64,000 nt of DNA from Symbiodinium natans (GCA_905221605.1 CAJNDS010002368.1:262001-326000); one strand, 5' to 3'. Positions 10,666 to 21,676 are shown, counted from the stretch's first letter. A program made the numbers and translations. Notes: generated by a model from the sequence alone, not told the origin.

Positions 10666-10928
10666 CCCACTTCGTATGAAACAGGGTTTATATTACTGTT
10701 AGTGGTGGGTGTATACAATAAGGTTCCTTTTTAAAATTGGTGAGGGAATATATTGGGTGTCCTTTTGGGGATACAAGGAAAACAAACCTACTTCATATAG
10801 AGCTTGAGGTTTAGGGTGCAGGGCTTACGAGTTACAGCTCAAGGATTTATCATCCATGTAACTTCTTTGTCTCGGCCGCCTCTGTACTCGGGCTCATAGA
10901 ATCATTCTACTTCTCTCCGGCGGGGGAA

Positions 10929-10990
10929 GAAGGGGGAGGGGGGGGGGGGTGGGGAAGGGGCTAGGGGGGGGGGGGGGGGGGGGGGGGGAG
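10929..10990 (+). repeat. Poly-G tracts
   Basis: Two G homopolymers separated by short spacers. Similar C or G runs recur near 11756, 13978, 19456, 23050, 29875, 39507, 42035, 47103, 47565 and 62560; length is likely variable and assembly-sensitive. Confidence 0.85.
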
Positions 10991-11355
10991 GGGGTTCCTT
11001 GCTGGCAGACTATACCCAGGATGTTAACTCACAGAAGATGCTGGGAGAAGCTTCGGAGAGGCATGGTTGAAAATAAGCTTGATAATATCGATAATGGCAA
11101 ATTCCATGTTGGAGATTACTCTCCGTTTTCGGCTTCCTTCATGAAGCAAACCCTAGAAAACCCCAAGCCCTACCGGGCGCACGCCTCCAGGTGGAGCTCC
11201 GAGTTTTGAGCGCTCAGTAGCCCGAAACCCTAAATCCCTAAATCCCTAAACCCTAAACCCTAAACTTCCCTAAACCCCTAAAAGGAGCTCTTGCCCCTCC
11301 CCCCTCCCCCCCTCCCCCCCCCCAAGGCCCTCCTTCTCCAGCATGTTGTCCTCAC

Positions 11356-11434
11356 CTTTGGCGAACTCCGTAACGATCAGCCGCCACACCTGCTCGTGTT
11401 TCTCGGGGCCGAGGTCGGAAGTTCGGGTAGCGGG
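11356..11434 (-). CDS. Candidate exon with canonical splice sites
   Basis: CCCTACAG|CCC to GCCAAAG|GTGAGGAC, both textbook sites. 26 codons: PATRTSDLGPEKHEQVWRLI then VTEFAK. The frame stays open into the intron. Function unknown, but composition is clearly protein-like. Confidence 0.5.
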
Positions 11435-12364
11435 CTGTAGGGTTTTGGGGGGTTTAGGGCTTTAGGATCTTATGGTCTTACGGTTTGGGGTTTTAAGGCT
11501 TCAGGGTTTGAAGGTTTAGGGTTTTTGGGAAATGAGGGAAAGATTTGAGCTACAACAGCATGCCATAAGTCCGATCAAGCACCAAGTAACCCCTAAACCT
11601 AAAAGCCTGCGTACAGTAAACGCCCTATAGGGTTTGTTTAGGGTGATAACCCTAAACTCTAAACGTTGAACCCTAAACACTAAACCTTAAACTAAACCCT
11701 TGGGGCCCTTGGGTGGGAGGGCTTTAGGTCATACCCACACGGTCAACCTAGCTACCCCCCCCCCCCCCCCCCCCCCCCCCCGCCCCCAACCGCCTTGGCA
11801 TCCACAACGTCCTGGGAAGAACCACCGCCCTGCCCAAGTGCTACCGTCTGCAGGTCGCGATGGCAAAGTCGCACGACCTTGGCTTTACGTTTTCGGGTGT
11901 TTCTACCTTAGGCTTTTGGGGCTTAAAGTGCATAGGACCCGAAGCCTTATAAACCAACCATGCTCAAACCCGCAGAGATAATGTGCATCCTCACTTGCTG
12001 GAAAAGATGATTTTGCAGCAACAACAGGAAAAAGAATGGTCGATTCAACTATGTTATTCCGACAAAGAAGGAACCCCCCAAAATGCCGAGCATTCAAGCT
12101 GTTGCCCTAATACTCTAAGCTAGACGCTAAAGCTTCAATAATAACAATAATAATAACAATAATGATAGTAAAAAATATTAATAATCATAATCATCATCAT
12201 AATAATAGTAATAATATATACAACTTTAACACATCGAACAAAAACTTCCTGGACTACGCCCCAGACCCTAGACCCTAAGCTCCCTGGACAAGACTGCGCG
12301 CAATTTACAATTCAAACCCTAAACCCTAAACCCGAAACCCCAAACCCTAAACAGTAGTCCGCAC

Positions 12365-12436
12365 CTGGCAGAAGCCATCGAAGTCCAGGCTGGTAATGGC
12401 ATCCTGAGACCACTGCGATTGGCCGGCATACCTTGT
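12365..12436 (-). CDS. Candidate exon, possible degenerate EF-hand half
   Basis: CCCTGCAG|ACAAGG to TGCCAG|GTGCGG, 24 codons, phase 0 at both ends. The end AITSLDFDGFCQ fits the second half of an EF-hand (I at 8, acidic at 12, F at 13 and 16), but the first half lacks calcium ligands. Neighbouring exons (12955, 13539) may belong to the same membrane protein. Confidence 0.48.
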
Positions 12437-12954
12437 CTGCAGGGTTTGGGTTTGGGGGGGTGGGGGGGGTTAGGGTTTCGGGTTTCGGGTTTAGGGCTTA
12501 GGGTTTAGGGTTTAGGGTTTAGGGGACCCTTTGTTGGGATGGGGTTTGGGGGTGTTTAGGATTTAGGGTTTAAGGTTTAGGGTTTAGGGTTTAGGGTTTG
12601 TTAGCGAGGGGAGTTCAAGGGGGGTATGTAGCCCAAGGTTCCCGGATACTCCCCACTGCCGAAGGCGCCGTAAGCTTCCCTAAGCTGCCCTAAGGTTACG
12701 TACCTAGCCCCCATGAACCCCCCTCCCTTAAGAACCCTATACATGAATCTTGATTCAAGCCGCAAGCCCATAAACCCTCAACCTTGAAAACCCAAAAGCC
12801 TCAACCCCAATAAAACCCTAAAACAAACCCTGAAACACCACAAAATCCCTAAACTCTGTGAACCCCAACCCCGAAACCCTGAGAAAACAACAAACAACCC
12901 CAAACTTAAGCCCGGAAAACCAGAATAATCCTGAACCCAAACCAAACCCCAAAC

Positions 12955-13045
12955 CCGATCCCAGGGACACCACGGCGAAGTGGGCCAGGAGGGGCTTTAC
13001 CAGGGAGAACCCCGCGCGCATGAAGTAGCGTAGGAAGGCAAACCT
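12955..13045 (-). CDS. Candidate exon, transmembrane-like
   Basis: GGTGGCAG|AGG opens RFAFLRYFMRAGFSLVKPLL then AHFAVVSLGS. The hydrophobic run of about 20 residues is consistent with a membrane span. It ends TCGG|GTTTGGGG. Confidence 0.48.
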
Positions 13046-13538
13046 CTGCCACCCAAGGGCGTTTAGGGTTTAGGGTTTGAGCTTTGGGGTTTGGGGTTTA
13101 GGGTTTAGGGTTTAGGGTTTAGGGCGCTGAGGGCTCAGGGTAGTTTAAGGTGCAGGGATCTTCAGGGATGATTTTGCGGGCTTTTGGGGGTTGGGAAGAA
13201 TAGCCTGGCTCTTGGCAAGCTCGGCAATACAGCTTCGGCGTAGGCCTTATAGGGATGGTGGGGTTTCTCAAGGCTTTAAGGGCTTGGGGTTGCTGTAGGG
13301 TTTGGGGTTTGGGGTTTAGGGGGATTTAGGGTTCAGGGTTCAGGGTTTGAGGGGGGAGGGATGGAGGTAAGGGTTTGCGGAACATGCAAGTAAGGACTAC
13401 TTGGAGATTGTAAGCCCTGCATGTGTTTAGGCCCGGCCTAGGGTGCGGAGATGACAAGGGTTCTAGAGTTCTGGGGTTTGACCCTAAACCCTAAACCATA
13501 AACCCTAAACCCTAAACCCTGAACCCTAAACCCTAAAC

Positions 13539-13619
13539 TGTCAGGGCTTTCGCTGGGGCCGCATCGAAGTCGCATCTCCTGGCCACTGTCAAACTGGTCG
13601 AAGCACTTGAAGACGTCGC
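13539..13619 (-). CDS. Candidate exon, FDxFDSG motif
   Basis: AGATTTAG|GC then DVFKCFDQFDSGQEMRLR and CGPSESPD, ending GACA|GTTTAGGG. FKCFDQFDSG recalls the start of an EF-hand loop but is too degenerate to assign. Confidence 0.45.
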
Positions 13620-13682
13620 CTAAATCTAAACCCTAGCCCTAAACCCTAAACCCTAAACCCTAAACCCCCCCCAAAAAAAAGA

Positions 13683-13748
13683 ACAGGTTTCCAAGTATCC
13701 CTAAGTCGCAGGCGGAGTGGACCTCCGCTTCCACCTCCGCAGTGGGGT
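13683..13748 (-). CDS. Candidate exon
   Basis: Minus-strand GCGGAG|GTG opens VEAEVHSACDLGILGNLF. No clear donor before an A/C homopolymer. Confidence 0.28.
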
Positions 13749-13799
13749 TTGGGGTTTTGGGGTTTGGGGTTTGGGGTTTAGGGCTAGGGTTTAGGGTCT

Positions 13800-13892
13800 A
13801 GGGTTTAGGGTTTTGGGGTTTTGGGGTTTTGGGGTTTTGGGGTTTTGGGGTTTTGGGGTTTTGGGGTTTTGGGGTCTTGGGGTTTTGGGGTT
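13800..13892 (+). repeat. Octamer array (TTTTGGGG)n
   Basis: About eleven TTTTGGGG units in the middle of TTTAGGG-type DNA. The unit equals a hypotrich ciliate telomere repeat, but here it is most simply a locally expanded variant. Confidence 0.9.
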
Positions 13893-14427
13893 TAGGGTCT
13901 AGGGTTTAGGGTTTAGGGCTGAGGATGCTAGGGTTTTAGGGTCTAGGGTTTAGGGTTGAGGGTTTCAGGGTTTATGGCGGGGGGGGGGGGGTCTTTGGGT
14001 TTAGGGAGTTTTAATGGTATGGTCTTTGTAGGAGAGTTTGGGAGACTAGGGATCCGAAACCTGAAAATCCTCGAACTATACTTGCGGATTGAGGGTTTAG
14101 GGTTTAGGCAGTTTAGGGTTAAAAGTGAGTGTAGGGTTTAGGGTGCAGGGTAAAAACCTGCAAGTTGCTTGCTACTTTCAAGAGCCAACAAAGTTTGGCA
14201 CTTTATAGGCCCTGTATCCCTAGAGCCTTACGGCCACAAAGCAGTGCTCAGTGAATTCGGCTGGGTATTGACACAGTGTAAAGTCAGTTACCCAAACCCT
14301 AAACCTTAAACCCCAAACCCCAAACCCTAAACCCTAAACCGGCAATTGTAAGCGGCGCATGCTGCCGAAAAGAATGCGAGAGCCAAGGGAATTCGTACAC
14401 ACAAGGAAATGACAGTCCAAAGTTGGG

Positions 14428-14517
14428 AGGTTCCCCCTTATAGTGTCTGTCCGTAGTAGGATAATTACCCCCGACTCGAGTCCCTATTCGGGACTGTTAG
14501 TATAAGGGGGAATCCCA
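14428..14517. mobile_element. Fold-back element, family B
   Basis: Begins GTTGGGAGGTTCCCCCTTAT and ends GACTGTTAGTATAAGGGGG; see 6160-6262. Confidence 0.6.
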
Positions 14518-14923
14518 AGTCCAAAGCAAGTATTGCTGAGTCCGCTCCAAACCCTGAACCTAAGATTCAGGGGCTAATCCCTACCGGCTCCCTGAGCCTA
14601 AGGTCCAGTCGGTACTACCCCTCCCAACCCCACCCTCCCTCCTTCCCTAAACCCGGCCCCTCCGAAAACACAAAGAACCAGTCCAAACGACACCAAAATC
14701 TCAACCACCAAAACAAACAAAAGCAGACCACCATAAACCCTAATTAAACCCCAAAAACACCAGAAATGCCTAAAGACATCCAGGCAAAGTACAGAAGGAA
14801 GGAAGCGACCAAGAATTCTAAACCGTAAACCCTGAACCCTGCAAACCCTAGACCCTAAACTCAGATTTGCTAAGTTTGGTATATAGTTTGTTAAGGGTTT
14901 AGGGTTTAGGGTTTAGGGTGGGT

Positions 14924-15142
14924 TTAGGGTTTAGGGTTCGGGGCCCTATCACTGGAGAAGAAGGGTTGGGCCTCAAACGGTTCAAGGTTTTTTTTGAAGG
15001 CTCCGATGTAGTTCCTTTTGGGGCACGGCAAAGAGCGTGTACGATCAAACGCGGCTTCTTGAAGTTCGTTCCCCGGTAGGATGCCCGCGCATAAGGCTTG
15101 CGTAAGGGGCATGTAAGGTACAAAGGGTAAGAGAATGACCAA
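14924..15142 (-). CDS. Open frame, coding status unclear
   Basis: A 72-codon minus-strand frame (for example QALCAGILPGNELQEAAFD, then NYIGAFKKNLEPFEAQPFF) with G-rich repeats on its left and C-rich on its right, opposite to the exon pattern elsewhere. It may lie inside an intron. Confidence 0.25.
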   Translation of the reverse strand: MVILLPFVPYMPLTQALCAGILPGNELQEAAFDRTRSLPCPKRNYIGAFKKNLEPFEAQPFFSSDRAPNPKP

Positions 15143-15238
15143 ATAAGGCTAAGCCTAAACCCTAACCCCTAAACTTGTGGGGTATGTACATCCCTGACTC
15201 TGATCCCCCAGCGCCTGGGACAAGGTCAAGTCCTCAAC

Positions 15239-15279
15239 CTTTCAGGAAGGTTGCTGCTTCACGCGTGAACTCGATGGGT
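15239..15279 (-). CDS. Candidate micro-exon
   Basis: CACTAAG|A then PIEFTREAATFLK, ending CTGAAAG|GTTGAGG: 41 nt with phases 1 and 1 (one leading and one trailing base). Confidence 0.38.
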
Positions 15280-15630
15280 CTTAGTGTTTAGGGTTTAGGG
15301 ATTTTAGGGTTTAGGGTTTAGGGTTTAGGGTTACCAGGCAACTTGTACGAGTCAGTGTGACGAGGGTGCTAGGGCTTAGGCGCATTGAGCCTGCAGGCCA
15401 TCAGAGTTTGGGGTCCGGGCGATGAGGTTGAGAGACTGAAGAGAGCACGCACAACCCCCTAAACCCTAAACCCTAAACCCTAAACCCTAAACCCAAAAGC
15501 CCCACCCAAAAACCCGAACCAAAAACTGCCCAAACACCAGCCACATGTACTGAAGGTTCTGAAGCCCTTCAGGGCTAACATGAACCCTGATCCACACATC
15601 CATCCACCAAACCCCACCTAAACCACCAGT

Positions 15631-15730
15631 TGGGATGTTGCCCATTCTACTAACAGTCCTTAATCAGGACTCTACTTGGGGTACTAGAGTCCCTATAAAG
15701 GACTGTTAGTATAAGGGGGAACATCCCAGA
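15631..15730. mobile_element. Fold-back element, family B
   Basis: GTTGGGATGTTGCCCATTCT at the left; GGACTGTTAGTATAAGGGGG then AACATCCCAG at the right. The inner parts also pair (AGGACTCTA with TAGAGTCCCT). Confidence 0.7.
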
Positions 15731-15945
15731 CCCGCAGCCTCATAGGGGGTCAATGGGCCCAATGCTTTTTCCCCTACTCACCTCACGAAAATGAAGGCAA
15801 TACCACGAACAACATGTGCAATAGTAATGTTGCTAGCTATCATTCATATGAACAACAAATGACGTGTTGTCCTTTTTGTCTTGTTCTATACGTGTGTGTA
15901 TAATATATATATATATATATATGATATATATACAGAGACCCGGGG

Positions 15946-16741
15946 AAGTGGGTCCCCTTTTCCGGGGGGGGGCGAAGACGAAATTCGAAGACGAAATTTG
16001 AAGACGAAATTCGGCCCAGCCGAAATTCGGCCCTGAAGACGAAATTCGGCACTGAAGACGAAATTCGGCCCCTGAAGCCTAAATTCGGCACTGAAGCCTA
16101 AATTGGGCCCTTGAAGCCGAAATTCGGCCCCGAAGACGAAATTCGGCCCCGAAGACGAAATTCGGCCGCTGAAGACGAAATTCGGCCCTGAAGCCGAAAT
16201 TCGGCTCCTGAAGACGAAATTCGGGCCGGAAGCCTAAACTCAGCCCTGAAGACGAAATTCGGCCCTGAAGCCGAAATTCGGCTCCTGAAGACGAAATTCG
16301 GCCCCGAAAACGAAATTCAGGGCCATTTTATGCAGGCCTATCGGGACCGAAACCGAATTCAAGCTTCAGGCCGAATTTCGTCTTCGGGACCGAATTTCGT
16401 CTTCAGGAGCCGAATTTCGGCTTCAGGGCCGAATTTCGTCTTCAGGGCTGAATTTAGGCTTCCGGCCCGAATTTCGTCTTCAGGAGCCGAATTTCGGCTT
16501 CAGGGCCGAATTTCGTCTTCAGCGGCCGAATTTCGTCTTCGGGGCCGAATTTCGTCTTCGGGGCCGAATTTCGGCTTCAAGGGCCCAATTTAGGCTTCAG
16601 GGCCGAATTTAGGCTTCAGGGGCCGAATTTCGTCTTCAGTGCCGAATTTCGTCTTCAGGGCCGAATTTCGGCTGGGCCGAATTTCGTCTTCAAATTTCGT
16701 CTTCGAATTTCGTCTTCGCCCCCCCCCGGAAAAGGGGACCC
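15946..16741. repeat. Large foldback of GAAGACGAAATTCGG units
   Basis: The left arm (about 15946-16320) is a run of 17-21 bp units built on GAAGACGAAATTCGGCC. The right arm (about 16360-16741) is their reverse complement in mirror order, down to the outer TCCCCTTTTCCGGGGGGG and its complement. A loop of about 40 bp (TTTATGCAGGCCTATC) separates them, and (TA)n lies just outside the left arm. Open frames rich in NFVFRA-like repeats are repeat artefacts. Confidence 0.9.
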
Positions 16742-16823
16742 AGTTTTCCGTGTCAATGTATATATACACAACTATATACAAAGCCCTACCCAGCCAGCGA
16801 GTATAGCCCCCTAGACCCTAAAC

Positions 16824-16926
16824 CCAAGCTGGACGCGCATTGAAGTCAGTGGCCTTGATCAGCTTCTGCTTGAGCTCCGACCGCGGGCGGGAGAGCTCTT
16901 GGAATCCCCACCTCATGAGGTGCCGA
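16824..16926 (-). CDS. Candidate exon, basic helix
   Basis: CCTCACAAG|T to CAGCTTGG|GTTTAGGG. The frame includes HLMRWGFQELSRPRSELKQ and KLIKATDFNARPAW. The start could also be at CATGAG|G. Function unknown. Confidence 0.48.
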
Positions 16927-17116
16927 CTTGTGAGGAGTCTTGGGGTTTAAGGAGTTTTGTGGTTAATAAATGCCGGCCCTAAACCCTAAACCCCCAAACC
17001 CTAAACCCTAAACCCTAAAAGCCCTAAACCCCAAAACCCAAAACCCGAAAACTTATTATGAGAGACGATGCAGGGCCAACAACGTCCCGGCTTGGAAGCC
17101 CAACTCCAAAAGACCC

Positions 17117-17262
17117 TGAACCCTAAACCCTAAACCCTAAACCCTAAACCCTAAACCCTAAACCCTAAACCCTAAACCCTAAACCCTAAACCCTAAACCC
17201 TAAACCCAAACCCTAAACCCTAAAACCTAAACTCTAAACCCTAAACCCTAAACCCTAAACCC
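17117..17262 (-). repeat. Telomere-like array (CCCTAAA)n
   Basis: About twenty near-perfect units with one short interruption near 17206. Confidence 0.9.
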
Positions 17263-17730
17263 CCTCAGGGTCAAGAGGGGTATCGGGGCCAGGGTCCCTT
17301 GTTGAGGGTTGAGGCTTTCGGGTGTGGGGGGTTGAGGGTGTGTTCGTGTTGAGGGTCTCGGGTGTAGGGTTGAGGGTTTCAGGTTTTGAGGGTTAAGGGC
17401 TTCGGGCTTCGGTGTGCAGATTTCGAGTTAAAGGTTCAAGAAACAGGAAACGTGTGGGAAGCTGCAGAAGGGGAAATGCATAAGGTAACCCAAGATACCC
17501 TGAGCTAAGGCCAACAGCCCAAAGCACTAAGCCAAAACCCCTATCGCAAAAAGTCTCAAAAGTAAGGTAACTACAGCCCTAAACCCTAAACCCAAAACCC
17601 TGAACCGGAACCCCAAACCCTACACCCTACACCCTACACCCTACAACCCAAAACCCTGAACCGGAACCCCAAACCCTACACCCTACACCCTAAACCCTAA
17701 ACCCTAAACCCCTGAACACTTCATGAAGGC

Positions 17731-17795
17731 CCGAGCTGCTCCGCCACGAGCCATTCTAGGAGCTGCAGCTGTCTGTGCAACTCCAGCTTCAGCTC
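17731..17795 (-). CDS. Candidate exon, Leu-rich helix
   Basis: CCTAGAG|GAG opens ELKLELHRQLQLLEWLVAEQ, with a possible GC donor (CTCGG|GCCTTC). Heptad-like leucines suggest coiled coil. The plus strand is also open. Confidence 0.42.
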
Positions 17796-17799
17796 CTCT

Positions 17800-18112
17800 A
17801 GGGTTTAGGGTTTAGGGTTTAGGGTTTAGGGTTTAGTAGGGTTTAGGGTTTAAGGTCTAGGGTTTAGGGTTTAGGGTTAGGGTTGTGGGGTTTGGGGTTT
17901 GGGGTTTGGGGTTTGGGGTCTAGGGTCTAGGGTCTAGGGTCTAGGGTCTAGGGTCTAGGGTCTAGGGTCTAGGGTCGGGTCTCGGGTTTCGGTTTCGGGT
18001 TTCGGGTTTCAGGTTTCGGGTTTCGGGTTTCGGGTTTCGGGTTTAGGGTTTAGGGTTTAGGGTTTGGGGTTAGGGTTTGGGGTTTAGGGTTTAGGGTTTA
18101 GGGTTTAGGGTT
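17800..18112 (+). repeat. Composite telomere-like block with variant sub-arrays
   Basis: Consecutive homogeneous blocks: TTTAGGG, TTTGGGG, then TCTAGGG (about nine copies, 17921-17974), then TTTCGGG (about eight), then TTTAGGG again. Each variant is internally uniform. Confidence 0.9.
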
Positions 18113-18402
18113 GGGTGTCCTAGGGTGAGAATTGAGAGACAGCTCTGTTGGCTTCAGATATGCTTCACGTACTACATACTATAGTTCTTAGTAGGGATTT
18201 GGGGAACTAAGGTGCCCTATAGTCAGGTGAGATTACATGGGTGTACCTGCGTTCTTCCCTCCCCAGTGAGATCTAAGTTTGAACGGGTTTCGGCCTTAGG
18301 GGACGCCTAGGATCTGTGTTCTGGGCGTTGGGTGTTCAGGGTTCCGCTTGGTTTGAAGATTCTAGGGTTTGGGGTCTAACCCCTAAGCCCTAAAGCCTAA
18401 AC

Positions 18403-18452
18403 CACGGGCTTTCATCCAGCTTGTAGACGAGTAGAACCGCTCGGAAACTGTG
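18403..18452 (-). CDS. Candidate exon
   Basis: CGCATCAG|CAC opens HSFRAVLLVYKLDESP and ends CCGTG|GTTTAGGC. 50 nt, starting in phase 0. Confidence 0.42.
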
Positions 18453-18928
18453 CTGATGCGGGGCGGTCGCGCACACCCCAACCCTAAAGCCTATAAACCA
18501 GAAACCGACAAGATGAACCCTCTCAAGCTAAGCATGGAGCTAAACCCCAAACCGTAGACCCTGTCAACGAAGCCCTGAACCCTAAATGAGATTACCTGAA
18601 CCAGGAACCCTGACCCCCCCCAAAAAAAAAACAAAATAGAAAAAACAAACAAACAAATACATATCAATACTTATAGCAATGAACACCCTAAACTCCAAAA
18701 GCACTATATCACGGGGGTGGGTTGGGAGGCCCTACAAAACTTAAACTTCTATGGGCTTAATGAAGCTAAGCAGGGACTCAGTGCCATAGAACCTTGAACA
18801 CATGGTCCATATCAACCCCAATTAACGATAAACAAAACTCTGAACCCTGAGCAGTCTACCCCTACACCCTAAACCTGAAACCCTAAACCCTAAACCCTAA
18901 ACCCTCTAGACCCCAACAACTCCCCAAC

Positions 18929-19000
18929 CCGCGGCCGGGTCCCATCTCCTCAGAGCGTGCCGCGCGCGCCGCGATGCCTTCCGCGAAGCTTTCCTTGGAC
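18929..19000 (-). CDS. Candidate exon
   Basis: AAACCTGAG|G then SKESFAEGIAARAARSEEMG and PGRG, with donor CGCGG|GTTGGGG. Ala/Glu-rich helix. Confidence 0.42.
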
Positions 19001-19075
19001 CTCAGGTTTGGGTTTTAGGGTTTAGGGTTTAGGGTTTAGGGTTTAGGGTTTAGGGTTTAGGGTTTAGGGTTTAGG

Positions 19076-19106
<31 letters not shown>

Positions 19107-19243
19107 TGGGATTCAGGGTTTAGGGTTTAGGGCTTAGGGTTCCACACTCGGAGTGCCTGCGAACTAGTTTAGGTTTCGGGATTCGGGTGTAGAACTTAGG
19201 AGTTTCCGGTTGTCCAGTATACTAAGGGAAATAAAGGTTCACC

Positions 19244-19340
19244 TTGGGTTTAGGGTTTAGGGTTTAGGGTTTAGGGTTTAGGGTTTAGGGTTTAGGGTTT
19301 AGGGTTTAGGGTTTAGGGTTTAGGGTTTAGGGTTTAGGGT
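19244..19340 (+). repeat. Telomere-like array (TTTAGGG)n
   Basis: About thirteen copies. A shorter array lies at 19012-19075. Confidence 0.9.
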
Positions 19341-20119
19341 TGGGATTCTTTGGGTATTGTACGGCCACAAAAAGGTAAAAGGTTACAGACTCGACTACTA
19401 GGGATTAGTCAGGGATGAAAGTTGACAGGGGGTTTGGGGTTCTGGGCTGCAACGGGGGGGGGGGGGGGGGGGTGCCCCGATGGCAAGTACAGGTCTGCTG
19501 GCCCCACTGTCCCTACATCGGTTTACCAGCGGCGTATGTTTTGGGTTACATACACCTATAAACCCCTAAACCCTAAACCCTATAAACCCTATGCCTAAAC
19601 CCAAAACAGGCTCCTCCCTGCATAGCGTTTCATTCCTGGGCTTAGAGGGATAAGGAGGGCCAACGTATGAGCATGTAGGTGCATGGGGCTCATGATGTTT
19701 GTAAAACGGCTCATGGTTTAGGGTTCAGGGTTTAAGGGTTGTGGAGGCTTCTGCTTTGGGGTTTGAGAGCTATCGGACTTGGGATCCATTTCATTTCTTC
19801 AGGGCTCTGCGTCACCCAGAAAAACAGTCGTCTGAAGCCCCACAAGATGTCCAAGGGGCCTAAGCCCTACACTCTGTGGACTCCCTCTCCAAATCCACAG
19901 CTCCCTGAACCCTGGAATATGTTTACCCTAAAGCCTAAACTCCCCAAACTCTCTGAACCTTAGACCCTAAACCCTAAACCCCATACCCTAAACCCTAAAC
20001 TCTTAAACCCTAAACCCAAAAAACCCTAGACCCTAAACGAACCCTACCCCTAAACCCTGAACTCCCCAAACCCTAAACCCGCAACCCTAAACCCTAAACC
20101 CTAAGCTCCCTCAACAAGC

Positions 20120-20213
20120 CCCTTGAGGCAGCTGGCTCCGGGGTCGCGATCCGCCGCACGGCCTCCACGTTGGCGACCAGCGACTTCAGCGACGACGTCT
20201 GGCCCTCCTCGGT
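20120..20213 (-). CDS. Candidate exon
   Basis: CCTCAACAG|ACC opens TEEGQTSSLKSLVANVEAVR and RIATPEPAAS, with a possible GC donor (AAGGG|GCTTG). GC-rich third positions. Function unknown. Confidence 0.48.
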
Positions 20214-20217
20214 CTGT

Positions 20218-20290
20218 TGAGGTTTAGGGTTTAGGGTTTAGGGTTTAGGGTTTAGGGTTTAGGGTTTAGGGTTTAGGGTTTAGGGTTTGG
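20218..20290 (+). repeat. Telomere-like array (TTTAGGG)n
   Basis: About ten copies, starting five bases from the acceptor of the exon at 20120-20213. Confidence 0.9.
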
Positions 20291-20664
20291 GGTTTAGGGT
20301 TCAGGGTTTGGGGTTTGTTTAGGTTTGCTTATGGGTCTTAAGGGCTCTTGTTTATGGGGTTTCAAGGGGCTAAAATGCTCGTGTTTAAGGGGTGAAGCTT
20401 GGCCTTCCTCGATCTTTAAGGTTTATAATCGGGTTTCAGGGTTTAGGGTTTAGGGTTTAGGGTTTAGGGCAGGGGCCTATAATGGGGTTTAATGGGTTTA
20501 TAAGGGGTTTAGAATAGGTTCTAAGGGGGCTGATGGTCGGGTTTAAGGGGTTGAGAATGGGATTTACGGGGTTTAGAATGGGGTATTGCGGGGGCTTATG
20601 GGGATAGAGTTCATAGGGAGTTTGGAGGACTTTGGGGGTTTAGGGCTTAAGGTTCAAGGTTTAG

Positions 20665-20780
20665 GGCTTCGGGCTTAGCGGGTTCCGGGAGTTCCAGACT
20701 TTTGGGCCAAGGAGGATTCCGCGAGCGGTGTCGAAGGTCGTCCTGGTTGTCAAAAGAGCTCCCTGCTTCCCGTCCGAGCC
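20665..20780 (-). CDS. Candidate exon
   Basis: GTTCTCAG|GG opens LGREAGSSFDNQDDLRHRSR and NPPWPKSLELPEPAKPEAL; the donor is unclear. Polar and proline-rich. Confidence 0.38.
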
Positions 20781-20895
20781 CTGAGAACCCCTTTTTCGGC
20801 GTTTAAGGTTCCTTGTATTTGCTTTAAGGTGTTGTGGGGGTTTCAGAGAGTTTTTACCTTAAACTCTGAACCCTAAACCCTAAACCCAAGGTTCT

Positions 20896-20956
20896 TAGGG
20901 TGTGTGTGTGTGTATGTATGTATGTCTGTATGTCTGTATGTATGTATGTATGTATG
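20896..20956 (+). repeat. GTGT/GTAT microsatellite
   Basis: (TG)n passing into (TATG)n/(TCTG)n just downstream, in minus-strand sense, of the exon at 20965-21060. Confidence 0.8.
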
Positions 20957-20964
20957 GCTGTTAC

Positions 20965-21060
20965 TGGGTTGTTAGGGAGTTTAGGGCTGTTGGGGTGCAG
21001 GCCACTGCCAGCCGGAACTGGGGACTCGCTACAGTATAGACGACCCCACACCCTCTCGAC
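20965..21060 (-). CDS. Candidate exon, phase 0
   Basis: GAACACAG|GTC to AACCCA|GTAACAG, exactly 32 codons: VERVWGRLYCSESPVPAGSG then LHPNSPKLPNNP. Confidence 0.42.
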
Positions 21061-21230
21061 CTGTGTTCTGAGGGTTTGAGTTAGGGTTTAGGGTTTAGGG
21101 CTTAGGGTTTAGGGTTTAGGGTTTAGGGTTTAGGGTTTACGATTTAGGGTTTAGGGTTTAGGGTTGAGGGTTCAGGGAGTTCAGAGTTTAGGGTTTAGAG
21201 CTTGGGATGTAGGGGAGGCGGCGAATTAAC

Positions 21231-21291
21231 CCTGCCATCCGAGTGTCCGGGCGCCCTGATAGCACGTCCGCCAGCCTCAAATACGCCTTTC
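21231..21291 (-). CDS. Candidate exon
   Basis: ATGAATCAG|GA then KAYLRLADVLSGRPDTRMA, ending GCAGG|GTTAATTC. It resembles the exon at 8326 (LRIADMLPTL against LRLADVLSGR). Confidence 0.42.
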
Positions 21292-21486
21292 CTGATTCAT
21301 GGCTGGGATAGTCTTAAAAACTTAAACTTCTATTCCTTACTTAGGTTCAAGTTACCCTCAAAAATGAACAAATGATACAAATTCCATATTGGGTTAAAGT
21401 TACCCTCGAAAATGGAAAAATATACAACTTCCTTCTTGGGTTTAAGCACCCTTAAAAAATTGAAAACATGATAACCCAACTATGAC

Positions 21487-21528
21487 CAAGGTTCGAGGCA
21501 GGTGGCCCTGCATAGCCGCGCGGTAGAC
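21487..21528 (-). CDS. Candidate micro-exon, phase 0
   Basis: GACGCAG|GTC to ACCTTG|GTCATAG, 14 codons: VYRAAMQGHLPRTL. Confidence 0.35.
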
Positions 21529-21596
21529 CTGCGTCTTTTCTGTACGCCCGCAGGAAGGGGTTTGGGGGTTTGGGTTTAGGGTTCAGGGTTGAGGGT

Positions 21597-21676
21597 TTAG
21601 GGTTTAGGGTTTAGGGTTTAGGGTTTAGGGTTTAGGGTTTAGGGTTTAGGGTTTAGGGTTTAGGGTTTAGGGTTTA
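21597..21676 (+). repeat. Telomere-like array (TTTAGGG)n
   Basis: About eleven copies. Confidence 0.9.

Noticed and set aside
13800-13892. Ciliate-derived DNA because of TTTTGGGG
   Set aside because: It is embedded in TTTAGGG-type repeats with graded intermediates, so local expansion is simpler.
16330-16593. Repeat protein with NFVFRAEFRL units
   Set aside because: Encoded by the foldback unit and open on both arms; no start or splice logic.
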